A DNA stretch of 24,623 bases from Thermocaproicibacter sp036260805 (GTDB lineage Bacteria > Bacillota > Clostridia > Oscillospirales > Acutalibacteraceae), in the NCBI GenBank assembly GCA_036260805.1, contig DATALZ010000076.1:1-24623 (forward strand), in the 5' to 3' direction. The notes under the pieces were generated by a model, which was not told the origin of the DNA, did not search any database, and saw only the letters and a program-made list of their open reading frames with translations. Shown here in pieces: positions 16,230 through 23,601 of this stretch. Every line of letters starts with the position of its first letter. The stretch's first letter is position 1. The translations under genes were made by a program, and so were the position numbers.

Positions 16230-17417
16230 TTATAGCACGATAATTTTATTTGTATTATCTAAACCACAGGATGCCGAATGCGGCATACATAAAGAATATA
16301 AATCAGTTGTTCTGTTTTCCAATTCCAGTATTTTTTTTGCATGGATGCTAAGAAATGCTGTATCTGCATGCCTTGAAATTATTGGAACTTTAGAATTCCG
16401 CTTTGCAGATTTTAATATTTCGGTACCGCCTTTGCCGATTCCAAGGATTCGAAGATAAGGCGGCGTACCTTCACAGTAATCCGAATTTAGCCCGAGATAA
16501 GCAGATAATATGATCCGTCGGATTCTTGCCAGAGTATATCGTTTTGATTTAATCAACTGATACAGTTCATTCAGACTTTTGGCTTTTTGAACTGCTTCAT
16601 ACACGCGGTTTTCAAGCCCTTCACTGATATCCGGGAGCTTAGAATAATCGAGCCGCTCCATAGTACGTAGTTTTGCCAAAATTCCACGTTCTAAGTACAA
16701 AATATTAGCAGGAGCATTTCCACTTTCAATTTCAGATTTTAATATATGATATGCAGGCTTTGGCATATAATCAGAGAAATTTTTTCCCGCTGAAACGAGA
16801 GAACGAATTTTTGCAGAAGATACCGTCGAATTATTACTCTCGGAATCATTATGTGCAGAACCAACTCTTTTTATTGTATATGGCTTCAAGGATGAATTCA
16901 AGCATTCAATTGCTTTTAAATATTCTATCCCCAAAATGTTGTTTGGTTCACTTAAGAGAGAAGCAGTTTCAGTTCCAAATAAACTGCAGACGGCCTGTTG
17001 TCTGGCAGCTGCGAATGTTTTACCGCTGTCAAGAAAGCTGCGTATTGCATCCTTGAGTTGAGGTGATATTAACGCTTTTTCAGCTTGTTTTAATAAGTCA
17101 ATATTTCCGCACTCACTGCCAAAACCGATGATATCCGCGCCTAATTCGGATAAAATGGATACGCCGCCAAAAGCAAATCTTTCGGCACCGGCAACAGCCC
17201 AGGGAAGAGGAAGTTCTAAAACAAGGTCAGCTCCGCAAAGAAGCGCCTGCTTTGTTCTAGCCCATTTTGAGAGGATCGCCGCATCGCCGCGCTGTACAAA
17301 GTTGCCGCTCATTACAACTGCAACAAAATCGGCACAATTTTCTTTTAGCTGATTTATTAATAATGAATGCCCATAATGAAGAGGATTATATTCGGCAATA
17401 ATACCAGCAATGGTCAT
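16230..17417 (-). CDS. tmcAL: tRNA(Met) cytidine acetate ligase TmcAL (YlbM)
   Basis: 395 residues. TmcAL uses acetate and ATP, through acetyl-AMP, to form N4-acetylcytidine at the wobble base C34 of elongator tRNA-Met; it is cytoplasmic. The nucleotidyltransferase signature is at the N-terminus: GIIAEYNPLHYGH (5-17, HxGH motif), then VVMSGNFVQRGDAA near 34-47, LVLELPLPWA near 65-74 and GFGSECG near 98-104. The ATG at 17417 fits the family N-terminus (MTIAGIIAEYNP). Its Shine-Dalgarno AAGGAG is a rather distant 12 nt upstream. The frame extends to 17462, but that extension carries no conserved sequence. It is divergent from acetate kinase, whose substrate acetate it shares. Confidence 0.93.
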   Translation of the reverse strand: MTIAGIIAEYNPLHYGHSLLINQLKENCADFVAVVMSGNFVQRGDAAILSKWARTKQALLCGADLVLELPLPWAVAGAERFAFGGVSILSELGADIIGFGSECGNIDLLKQAEKALISPQLKDAIRSFLDSGKTFAAARQQAVCSLFGTETASLLSEPNNILGIEYLKAIECLNSSLKPYTIKRVGSAHNDSESNNSTVSSAKIRSLVSAGKNFSDYMPKPAYHILKSEIESGNAPANILYLERGILAKLRTMERLDYSKLPDISEGLENRVYEAVQKAKSLNELYQLIKSKRYTLARIRRIILSAYLGLNSDYCEGTPPYLRILGIGKGGTEILKSAKRNSKVPIISRHADTAFLSIHAKKILELENRTTDLYSLCMPHSASCGLDNTNKIIVL

Positions 17418-17433
17418 TTTATGCGAAAACTCC

Positions 17434-17462
17434 TTGAAATTACGTTCTACTTGTATTATCAT
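17434..17462 (+). promoter_or_regulatory. Putative sigma-A promoter for ackA
   Basis: TTGAAA (17434-17439), 17-bp spacer, TATCAT (17457-17462). Transcription would start near 17469, giving a leader of about 97 nt. It lies within the untranslated leader of the divergent tmcAL. Confidence 0.45.
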
Positions 17463-17487
17463 ATTAAATGTTGTTTTGACGCTCTAT

Positions 17488-17516
17488 ATTTTACACGAAT
17501 TTCTTATACGTTTCAA
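17488..17516 (-). promoter_or_regulatory. Putative sigma-A promoter for tmcAL
   Basis: On the minus strand: TTGAAA (17516-17511), 17-bp spacer, TAAAAT (17493-17488). Transcription would start near 17481 with a leader of about 64 nt. It lies inside the predicted ackA leader, so the two transcripts overlap at their 5' ends. Confidence 0.5.
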
Positions 17517-17565
17517 TAGTCTTGTCTATGCCCAGATGGGAATAAAAATATTAGGAGGACGGTCA

Positions 17566-18819
17566 ATGAAAATCCTGGTAATCAATGCAGGCAGTTCATC
17601 TCTAAAGTATCAGTTGATTGATATGGATACAGAAAAAATGATGGCGAAAGGTATCTGCGACAGAATCGGCAGTGAAGGTTCAGCAATTCAGCATAAAACA
17701 AGTGATGGACGTTCCAAGAAAACAGTCACTGAAATTAAGAACCATGTAGATGCGTTTAAACTTGTGACATCCGCACTTTTAGATAAAGAATTGGGTGTTA
17801 TTTCTGATCTTTCCGAGATTTCCGCAGTTGGTCATCGAATTGTTCAGGGCGGAGCGATTTTCGACAAGTCTGTGCTCGTTAACGATGAGGTTGTCAGCCA
17901 GATAAAAAGTCTGATTCCGCTTGCACCGCTTCATAATGGGCCGGAAGTAGAAGCGATTCTTGCATGTCGGGAAGTATTTGGGAAAGATATGCCTGAATGT
18001 GTTGTTTTTGACACGTCCTTCCATGCTACAATGCCGGAAAAAGCATATTTATATGCCATTCCACGTGAATATTACGACAAATATAAGGTACGCCGTTATG
18101 GCTTCCACGGTACCTCACATCGTTATGTGAGCCATCATTGCGCACACCTAATGCATCAGCCGCTCGAAGATATTAAGATGATCACATGCCATATTGGCAA
18201 CGGATCTTCTGTAACAGCGATTAAAAACGGCAAGGTTGTCGATACCAGCATGGGGCTTACTCCGCTGGATGGATTTATGATGGGTACCCGTTCCGGTGCG
18301 CTTGATCCTTCCGTTGTTACTTTCTTAATGGAGAAAGAAGATCTTACTCCTCAGCAGATGAATGAAATCCTGAATAAAAAATCAGGCGTTTATGGAATCT
18401 GCGGAATGAGCGACGATAGAGACGTAACAAAAGCAGAAATTGAGGGCAATCCAAAGGCAATTCTCGCTCATGAAATGCTGAATTACCAGATTGCCAAATA
18501 TATCGGCTCCTATGCCGCTGCGATGAACGGCGTAGACTGCATTGCTTTTACCGCAGGACTCGGTGAGAATCAGCCAAGCATCCGCTATGGCGTTTGCCGC
18601 TATTTGAAATTCCTCGGTGTTAAGATTGATCCGATTTTGAATGATGAATATATTCACGGAAAAGAAGGTAAGATTTCGACATTCGACTCTCCGGTTTCCG
18701 TTTATATTATCAACACAAATGAGGAACTTGTGATTGCGCGTGATACAAAAGAAATCGTGGACAAGCTGAAATATGCGTCGACTCCGGACAGGACACACGT
18801 TGATCTGGAAGATGTCTGA
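17566..18819 (+). CDS. ackA: Acetate kinase
   Basis: 417 residues; reversible phosphorylation of acetate by ATP, producing ATP from acetyl phosphate during fermentation. Catalytic residues match the characterised enzyme by position: N7, S10 and S12 (INAGSSS), R91 (GHRIVQGG), D149 (FDTSFH), H181 (RYGFHGTSHRY), R242 (MGTRSGALDPS) and Glu in NTNEEL (about 385-387). ATP-binding HIGNGSS is near 209-215. The ATG at 17566 has AGGAGG upstream; the frame continues further left but without conserved sequence. The C-terminus has about 15 residues beyond the usual end. No pta (phosphotransacetylase) is adjacent, and a strong terminator follows directly. Confidence 0.97.
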   Translation: MKILVINAGSSSLKYQLIDMDTEKMMAKGICDRIGSEGSAIQHKTSDGRSKKTVTEIKNHVDAFKLVTSALLDKELGVISDLSEISAVGHRIVQGGAIFDKSVLVNDEVVSQIKSLIPLAPLHNGPEVEAILACREVFGKDMPECVVFDTSFHATMPEKAYLYAIPREYYDKYKVRRYGFHGTSHRYVSHHCAHLMHQPLEDIKMITCHIGNGSSVTAIKNGKVVDTSMGLTPLDGFMMGTRSGALDPSVVTFLMEKEDLTPQQMNEILNKKSGVYGICGMSDDRDVTKAEIEGNPKAILAHEMLNYQIAKYIGSYAAAMNGVDCIAFTAGLGENQPSIRYGVCRYLKFLGVKIDPILNDEYIHGKEGKISTFDSPVSVYIINTNEELVIARDTKEIVDKLKYASTPDRTHVDLEDV

Positions 18820-18831
18820 TATATTAATTTT

Positions 18832-18864
18832 GGGCGTTCGGCTTTTAGCCGGCGCCTTTTTTTA
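18832..18864 (+). terminator. Rho-independent terminator of ackA
   Basis: A GC-rich hairpin (GGCG-tt-CGGC, loop TTTTA, GCCG-g-CGCC) followed by seven T (18857-18863), starting 13 bp after the ackA stop. Confidence 0.9.
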
Positions 18865-18895
18865 TTTCCCGGAAAAAGTCCAGCTGGAAGAAGCA

Positions 18896-18925
18896 GAATA
18901 TCGCAAAATACTAAGCGCATATAAA
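18896..18925 (+). promoter_or_regulatory. Possible sporulation-sigma (SigE/SigG-like) promoter for cwlD
   Basis: GAATAT followed about 16 bp later by CATATAAA, resembling the ATA / CATA-A-T pattern of SigE promoters and the GAATA / CAT--TA pattern of SigG. No good sigma-A promoter is seen between the ackA terminator and cwlD. In B. subtilis cwlD is expressed under SigE and SigG. The match is loose and AT-rich. Confidence 0.3.
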
Positions 18926-18945
18926 TATTGCGTGAGGTGATTTAT

Positions 18946-19665
18946 TTGAAAGCAAAGACGAGCAATGTTGTGCCGATAGCAGCTTTAATTTTATGCTGCC
19001 TGGCTTTTTTGGTGCTTTCTTATATCACCTGCAGCCGTTTAAGTAAAATTGCTTCCACGAGTGTGGGGCAAAGCGTAAGAACGATCGTTGTGGACGCAGG
19101 GCACGGCGGGGAAGACGGGGGAGCTACCGGAAAATCCAAGAACAGTGAAAAGGTCATTAACCTCGCAATTGCAAAGGATTTACAACAGCTGCTTCAAGCA
19201 TCAGGGTATAATGTCGTAATGACACGAACAACAGACGATGCAATCTCAGACAATAAAAATACCATTCATGAGCGTAAGGTCAGTGATATCCGAAACAGGA
19301 TGCAGATTATAGAATCACAGGGTAATTGTATTTTTATAAGCATCCATCAGAATTTGTTTGAGCAAAGCCAGTACCACGGAACACAGGTTTTTTATTCAAA
19401 AAACACAGATTCCAGTAAGGAACTCGCTGAATCAATAAAAAGCAGAGTAGTAAATCTGCTTCAAAATGATAATACAAGAGAGGCGAAGCCGGCTACAAGC
19501 TCCATTTACCTACTTTGGCATGCAAAAGTACCTGCAGTTTTAGTTGAGTGTGGTTTTCTTTCCAATGTAGAAGAGGCGGAAAAGCTGAACCAGGAGCAAT
19601 ACCAGCAGCAAATGGCTTTCGCTATTTATTGTGGGCTGCTTGACTATTGTAACGCAAAATCGTGA
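18946..19665 (+). CDS. cwlD: N-acetylmuramoyl-L-alanine amidase CwlD
   Basis: 239 residues: N-terminal membrane anchor or signal (about 9-28) followed by a zinc amidase_3 domain. Zinc ligands are H53 (DAGHGG), E68 (SEKVINLAIA) and H134 (ISIHQN), with catalytic E201 (LVECGFLSN). CwlD removes the peptide from muramic acid as the first step in making muramic-delta-lactam of the spore cortex. The TTG start at 18946 is chosen because GTGAGGTGA lies five bases upstream; an upstream in-frame TTG at 18928 would put that ribosome site inside the gene. Amidase_3 enzymes of vegetative lysis look similar, but small size, a single domain with no cell-wall-binding repeats and the setting favour CwlD. Confidence 0.85.
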   Translation: MKAKTSNVVPIAALILCCLAFLVLSYITCSRLSKIASTSVGQSVRTIVVDAGHGGEDGGATGKSKNSEKVINLAIAKDLQQLLQASGYNVVMTRTTDDAISDNKNTIHERKVSDIRNRMQIIESQGNCIFISIHQNLFEQSQYHGTQVFYSKNTDSSKELAESIKSRVVNLLQNDNTREAKPATSSIYLLWHAKVPAVLVECGFLSNVEEAEKLNQEQYQQQMAFAIYCGLLDYCNAKS

Positions 19666-19669
19666 TACC

Positions 19670-19698
19670 TTGTAATTCCTTTAATCATCGAATATAAT
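19670..19698 (+). promoter_or_regulatory. Sigma-A promoter for radA
   Basis: TTGTAA (19670-19675), 17-bp spacer, perfect TATAAT (19693-19698), 33 bp before the GTG start. It lies just after the cwlD stop, so radA can be expressed independently of cwlD. Confidence 0.65.
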
Positions 19699-19730
19699 GA
19701 GAGAAAAAGTATAAGAACGAAGGTTTTATT

Positions 19731-21101
19731 GTGGCAGGAAAAGCAAAATGCGTTTATATATGTTCACAATGTGGCTTTGAATCTCCTAAATGGTTCGGAA
19801 AGTGCCCGGGATGCGGCCAATGGAATACCATGAATGAAGAAATAAAGGAATCGCTGTCAAAAAAATCGATTGATTCAGCCATTCATCATTCTACAGCAAA
19901 GGCTATTCCAATTTCGCAGATCAGTACGTCGGAAGAGGAACGTTACCACACCGGCATGAGTGAACTTGACCGGGTTCTCGGCGGCGGCATTGTAAAAGGC
20001 TCGCTAATATTAATCAGCGGAGAACCAGGAATAGGGAAGTCCACAATCCTATTACAGATTTGCGGATGTCTTGGACAAAAGCTGAATATTTTATATGTTT
20101 CTGGAGAGGAATCTGCACGACAGATTAAGCTTCGTGCAGATCGTCTGAGTGTAGAGAGCGACAACTTATATATACTTGCTGAAACAGATATTCAGGCGGT
20201 AATAGAACAAATCCGAACGGACAAGCCTGATCTTGTCATGATTGATTCTATTCAAACCATGAACTTCACAGATCTTAGTTCCTCTCCCGGAAGCGTTTCG
20301 CAGGTGCGTGAATGTACTAACGCTGTAATGCGTACCGCAAAATCAATGGAGATTCCCGTGATAATAGTAGGCCATGTAAATAAAGATGGTGTTATTGCCG
20401 GACCAAAAGTACTGGAGCATGTCGTTGATACGGTATTATATTTTGAAGGAGACCGGCAGATGTCTTACCGGATTCTTCGCGCAGTAAAAAACAGATATGG
20501 TTCAACCAATGAAATCGGTGTTTTCGATATGGCTGAAAACGGACTCTGCCAAGTTGAGAACCCCTCACTCGCGCTTCTCTCCGGCCGCCCAACGCACGTT
20601 TCCGGCACATGCGTTACTTGTGTCATGGAAGGCTCAAGGCCAATTCTGGCGGAAATACAAGGGCTTGCAACCACATCTGGCTTCGGAACACCCAGACGAA
20701 TGTCAACCGGTTTTGACTATAACAGGATGTCGCTTTTGTTGGCCGTGCTCGAAAAACGTTCAGGTTATTACTTTTCAAATCTCGACGCATATGTAAATGT
20801 AGTAGGCGGATTGCGCCTCGATGAGCCGGCAAGCGATCTGGCAGTTGCTCTTTCATTAGTATCCAGTTTAAAAGACATTCCAATTAACGATAAAGCAATT
20901 GTTTTTGGTGAAATAGGGCTTGCCGGGGAACTGCGTTCCGTAACTCACATTGAGGCGCGTGTCAGTGAAGCCGACAGACTCGGCTTTCAAAAATGCATTT
21001 TACCATATCATTGCCTAAGCCAAATAGGGTGTAAGTTTGATAATATACGTCTTATCGGTGCTACAAATGTGAAGGAGGCATTTGAGTCTGCGACTGAATA
21101 G
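19731..21101 (+). CDS. radA: DNA repair protein RadA (Sms)
   Basis: 456 residues; RecA-like ATPase that promotes branch migration during recombinational repair. An N-terminal C4 zinc finger (C11, C14, C25, C28) comes first. The RecA core has Walker A GEPGIGKST (97-105) and Walker B LVMIDSIQ near 168-175. The RadA signature KNRYGSTNE is at 253-261. The C-terminal Lon-protease-like domain (VVGGLRLDEPASDLAVALSL) lacks a protease role in the family. The start is GTG at 19731, with AAGG eight bases upstream. In many Firmicutes radA lies near clpC or disA; here it follows cwlD, so the usual neighbours are absent. Confidence 0.97.
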   Translation: MAGKAKCVYICSQCGFESPKWFGKCPGCGQWNTMNEEIKESLSKKSIDSAIHHSTAKAIPISQISTSEEERYHTGMSELDRVLGGGIVKGSLILISGEPGIGKSTILLQICGCLGQKLNILYVSGEESARQIKLRADRLSVESDNLYILAETDIQAVIEQIRTDKPDLVMIDSIQTMNFTDLSSSPGSVSQVRECTNAVMRTAKSMEIPVIIVGHVNKDGVIAGPKVLEHVVDTVLYFEGDRQMSYRILRAVKNRYGSTNEIGVFDMAENGLCQVENPSLALLSGRPTHVSGTCVTCVMEGSRPILAEIQGLATTSGFGTPRRMSTGFDYNRMSLLLAVLEKRSGYYFSNLDAYVNVVGGLRLDEPASDLAVALSLVSSLKDIPINDKAIVFGEIGLAGELRSVTHIEARVSEADRLGFQKCILPYHCLSQIGCKFDNIRLIGATNVKEAFESATE

Positions 21102-21243
21102 TATTATTCTTTGAACGCGGTGTTACTTTAATACAATGCACACAGCCGTCACCTGTATAATTCGTTATAGCCGAAGGCATTTCCAGTTCACAGTATCCTT
21201 CTTTTTGGTAAATGCAGTCTATGTCACATTGAATCATACTCAT
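21061..21243 (-). CDS. Small Cys-rich conserved clostridial protein (hypothetical)
   Basis: A 60-residue protein with the pattern C-x3-C-x7-C near the start (C6, C10, C18) and C-x2-C (C35, C38), suited to binding a metal. Similar short proteins occur in Clostridia and have sometimes been labelled hydroxymyristoyl-ACP dehydratase, a label the sequence does not support. The ATG at 21243 is preceded by TGAGGTGA at 5-nt spacing; a longer frame from 21291 lacks a ribosome site. The C-terminal 14 codons overlap the end of radA on the opposite strand, which is tolerated because that tail is polar and poorly structured. Function unknown. Confidence 0.65.
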   Translation of the reverse strand: MSMIQCDIDCIYQKEGYCELEMPSAITNYTGDGCVHCIKVTPRSKNNTIQSQTQMPPSHL

Positions 21244-21304
21244 TTCGTTCACCTCACTGATATTTTTGAGCTTAACAATAAAATTATTCATCAGCGAAGC
21301 AATT

Positions 21305-21347
21305 TTGGGTAATAATTTCTTAACTCTATCACAGAATAAGCTGTGAT
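21305..21347 (+). promoter_or_regulatory. Possible promoter with overlapping operator palindrome upstream of the transporter operon
   Basis: Perfect 7-bp arms ATCACAG (21328-21334) and CTGTGAT (21341-21347) around 6 nt, ending directly beside the ribosome site GGGGGAATGTGA. A weak promoter TTGGGT (21305-21310), 16-bp spacer, TATCAC (21327-21332) would have its -10 overlapped by the left arm, as expected for a repressor site. The palindrome is clear; the promoter is weak. Confidence 0.4.
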
Positions 21348-21359
21348 GGGGGAATGTGA

Positions 21360-22415
21360 ATGAAAAAGACTGTAATGTTATTATCCTTTACAGCAATACT
21401 AATCGCTGCTATTCTAATATCCGGACAAATAATCAAGAATACCATGATAAAAGTAACTGCTGTAAAGGCTATTGCAAGTACAGCTGAAGACACAGTTACC
21501 TGTACCGGAAAAGTAGAAACAATGGACGGAAGCAATGTATATGCTCCAGATTCTGGAGTAGCAGAGAAAATTTATGTAAAGGAAGGTGACAAAGTTAAGG
21601 CTGGACAACCAATCATGGATATTTCATACGCTGCCTCCGCCTCCTCATACTCATACTCTTCATCTTCATCATCAATTACAAGCTATAATAACGCATATGA
21701 TGCTTACGCTGCATACTTAGGCCGAACGCAATCCAGCTCTTCAAGCTCTTCAAGTTCCCCAAGCAGTACAAGTTCAGACTATTCCGATAACAGCAGAAAA
21801 ATAAGTACAGTAAAGGCGCCAATTTCCGGCATTGTTGAATCAATCGCTGCTACAACCGCTGGGACGTATATAAATTCTAATAAACCTGCAGCAACTATAC
21901 AAAATGAAAATGGGGTGCAGGTTCGGCTTTCCGTTGATGAATCTCAGATTGCAGATTTGAAAGCCGGTCAAAAAGTACAGGTTACCGGCGTTGGCTTTAA
22001 AAACTCAGTATATTCAGGTTTAATTGAAAGCATCTCCACTGAAGCGAAACAGTTGGTATCCACAACTGGGCAGGAAACCGTTGTAGAGGCGATTGCAAGC
22101 GTAAAAAATCCAGGGGCAGATATTAAACCCGGGTTTACTGCAAAAGTAAAGGTTATTACATCGCATAATAATAATGTTATGATCCTTCCTTATGAAGCAG
22201 TAAGAGAAGACTCTAACGGCAATGAATTTGTATACCGCATTATTGGAAACAGAGCAAAAAAAACACTCGTAACAACCGGCCGAGAATTCGACAGCGGTTT
22301 TGAAATTAAAAACGGTATTAAAATAAATGACTTGATCATTGATAATCCGGATGATGTAAATGAAAATGCTATTGTGATTCCAACATCTGTAAAATCGGCA
22401 GGTGAAACCCAGTGA
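21360..22415 (+). CDS. Periplasmic-adaptor-like membrane fusion protein (HlyD/MacA family) with serine-rich insert
   Basis: 351 residues: N-terminal membrane anchor (about 4-22), a first half lipoyl domain (YAPDSGVAEKIYVKEGDKVK, about 61-80), a low-complexity Ser/Tyr/Ala segment (about 90-146), the second half lipoyl domain (VKAPISGIVESI, about 151-162), a beta-barrel domain (about 186-265) and a membrane-proximal domain. In MacA the two lipoyl halves are separated by an alpha-helical hairpin; here that place is taken by a disordered serine tract. Such proteins work outside the membrane with a MacB-type ABC transporter. The ATG at 21360 follows GGGGGAATGTGA. It overlaps the permease start by 4 bp. 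The ATPase expected between adaptor and permease is missing. Confidence 0.88.
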   Translation: MKKTVMLLSFTAILIAAILISGQIIKNTMIKVTAVKAIASTAEDTVTCTGKVETMDGSNVYAPDSGVAEKIYVKEGDKVKAGQPIMDISYAASASSYSYSSSSSSITSYNNAYDAYAAYLGRTQSSSSSSSSSPSSTSSDYSDNSRKISTVKAPISGIVESIAATTAGTYINSNKPAATIQNENGVQVRLSVDESQIADLKAGQKVQVTGVGFKNSVYSGLIESISTEAKQLVSTTGQETVVEAIASVKNPGADIKPGFTAKVKVITSHNNNVMILPYEAVREDSNGNEFVYRIIGNRAKKTLVTTGREFDSGFEIKNGIKINDLIIDNPDDVNENAIVIPTSVKSAGETQ

Positions 22416-23599
22416 TCGATTTCTTGAAAAGTGCATTTCATAATCTCGGAAGAAAGCACGTCAGAACGGCGCTAACGATTTTAGGAATTGCAATAGGGGT
22501 TGCATCGGTTGTTATCGTTGCAAATATCAGTCAGTCTGGTACAAATGCCGTTAATGGTGAAATGGATAGCCTTGGATTGAGTGGTTTGTTTATCACGAAA
22601 ACCGGAAAGGATCAAAAAGCTACTCTAAACAACGATGACCTTAAACAAATAAAACGCATCAATCAGGTTGAATTAACAAGTCCGGTTATGTCATCAAACA
22701 CGCAGATTTCAGTAAGAAATATTCAGACGAAGGCACTTTTGTGGGGGATTGACTGCAACGCAAGTAATATCATCTCACTTCAATCTGTGTACGGACGTTT
22801 ATTTAATAAAAGAGATATCAGTACTGGAGCAAACGTTTGCTTAGTCGATGAAGCCTTTTCGAAAAAGGCTTATAGCAGAAACAATATTGTTGGAAAGAAA
22901 ATAAATATGTTGTGTGGCGGTACCTTGCAGGAATTCACTGTAGTTGGCGTAATCAAAACGGGAACAGGGCTGCTGCAAAATTTTATTGGAAGTTATATTC
23001 CAACTTTTGTTTATGTACCTTATACGACAGTGCAGATAATGAATCAGAGAAACGATTTCGACCAAATTGCAGTAAAATTAAAAACAAGTACAGAGGCTGA
23101 AAATATTGGTAAATTAATCGTTAATCGCTTGAATATCTCAAAAGGTACATCAGATGCATTTATCTCAAATAACTTGGCAAAACAAAAAGAAGGATTACAG
23201 TATATTTTAAATATTGTTACGTTAATTTTATCTGCTGTAGGTGCAGTTTCTCTTTTTGTTGCAAGCTTAAGTATTATGACTATGATGCTGGTTTCTGTAA
23301 ACGAAAGGACAAGAGAAATAGGCATTAAAAAAGCGCTGGGAGCAACGCAGTTTGCAATTATGCTTGAATTTTTGTTTGAAGCAATTCTGATTTCGCTGAT
23401 TGGCTGTGTATTTGGAATATCAGTTGGAACAGGGGTTTCGTGGGCTGCTGCCGGATATTTTCATACTTCTTTCACAATAAGGCCAGATATCATGCTGATT
23501 TCGGCCGCGTTTGCACTATTGTCAGGCACAATTTTCGGCGTTTATCCGGCTTATCAGGCTTCGCGTCTCAAACCGGTAGATGCTTTAAGGCAGGAATAG
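22412..23599 (+). CDS. MacB/FtsX-type ABC transporter permease
   Basis: 395 residues: first membrane helix (about 19-41), a large extracytoplasmic MacB_PCD domain (about 42-260) and three C-terminal helices (about 263-290, 314-342 and 360-381) of the FtsX type. The cytoplasmic signature NERTREIGIKKALGA (297-311) is the usual coupling segment for the ATPase. The N-terminal FLKSAFHNLGRKHVRTALTILGI pattern (read in parts) is also typical. The start is GTG at 22412, overlapping the adaptor stop as GTGA, with CAGGTGA upstream, so translation is coupled. No ATP-binding domain is fused or adjacent, so it must use an ATPase encoded elsewhere. MacB-type systems export peptides, antibiotics or lipoproteins; the substrate here is unknown. 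Confidence 0.93.
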   Translation: MIDFLKSAFHNLGRKHVRTALTILGIAIGVASVVIVANISQSGTNAVNGEMDSLGLSGLFITKTGKDQKATLNNDDLKQIKRINQVELTSPVMSSNTQISVRNIQTKALLWGIDCNASNIISLQSVYGRLFNKRDISTGANVCLVDEAFSKKAYSRNNIVGKKINMLCGGTLQEFTVVGVIKTGTGLLQNFIGSYIPTFVYVPYTTVQIMNQRNDFDQIAVKLKTSTEAENIGKLIVNRLNISKGTSDAFISNNLAKQKEGLQYILNIVTLILSAVGAVSLFVASLSIMTMMLVSVNERTREIGIKKALGATQFAIMLEFLFEAILISLIGCVFGISVGTGVSWAAAGYFHTSFTIRPDIMLISAAFALLSGTIFGVYPAYQASRLKPVDALRQE

Positions 23600-23601
23600 C
23601 A

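Noticed and set aside
17410..17565. Upstream extension of acetate kinase by 52 codons
   Set aside because: The extension covers both promoters and lacks conserved sequence. AGGAGG and the MKILVINAGSSS start at 17566 are decisive.
21641..21765. Repetitive TCT/TCA-rich DNA considered as a tandem-repeat or phase-variable tract
   Set aside because: The serine codons are mixed and the repeat units are not exact, so slippage-driven phase variation is not supported; treated as protein low complexity.
23440..23601. Upstream extension of the DUF6873-like protein into the permease gene
   Set aside because: It would overlap the permease by 160 bp in another frame. The ATG at 23602 has its own ribosome site and begins the conserved part.
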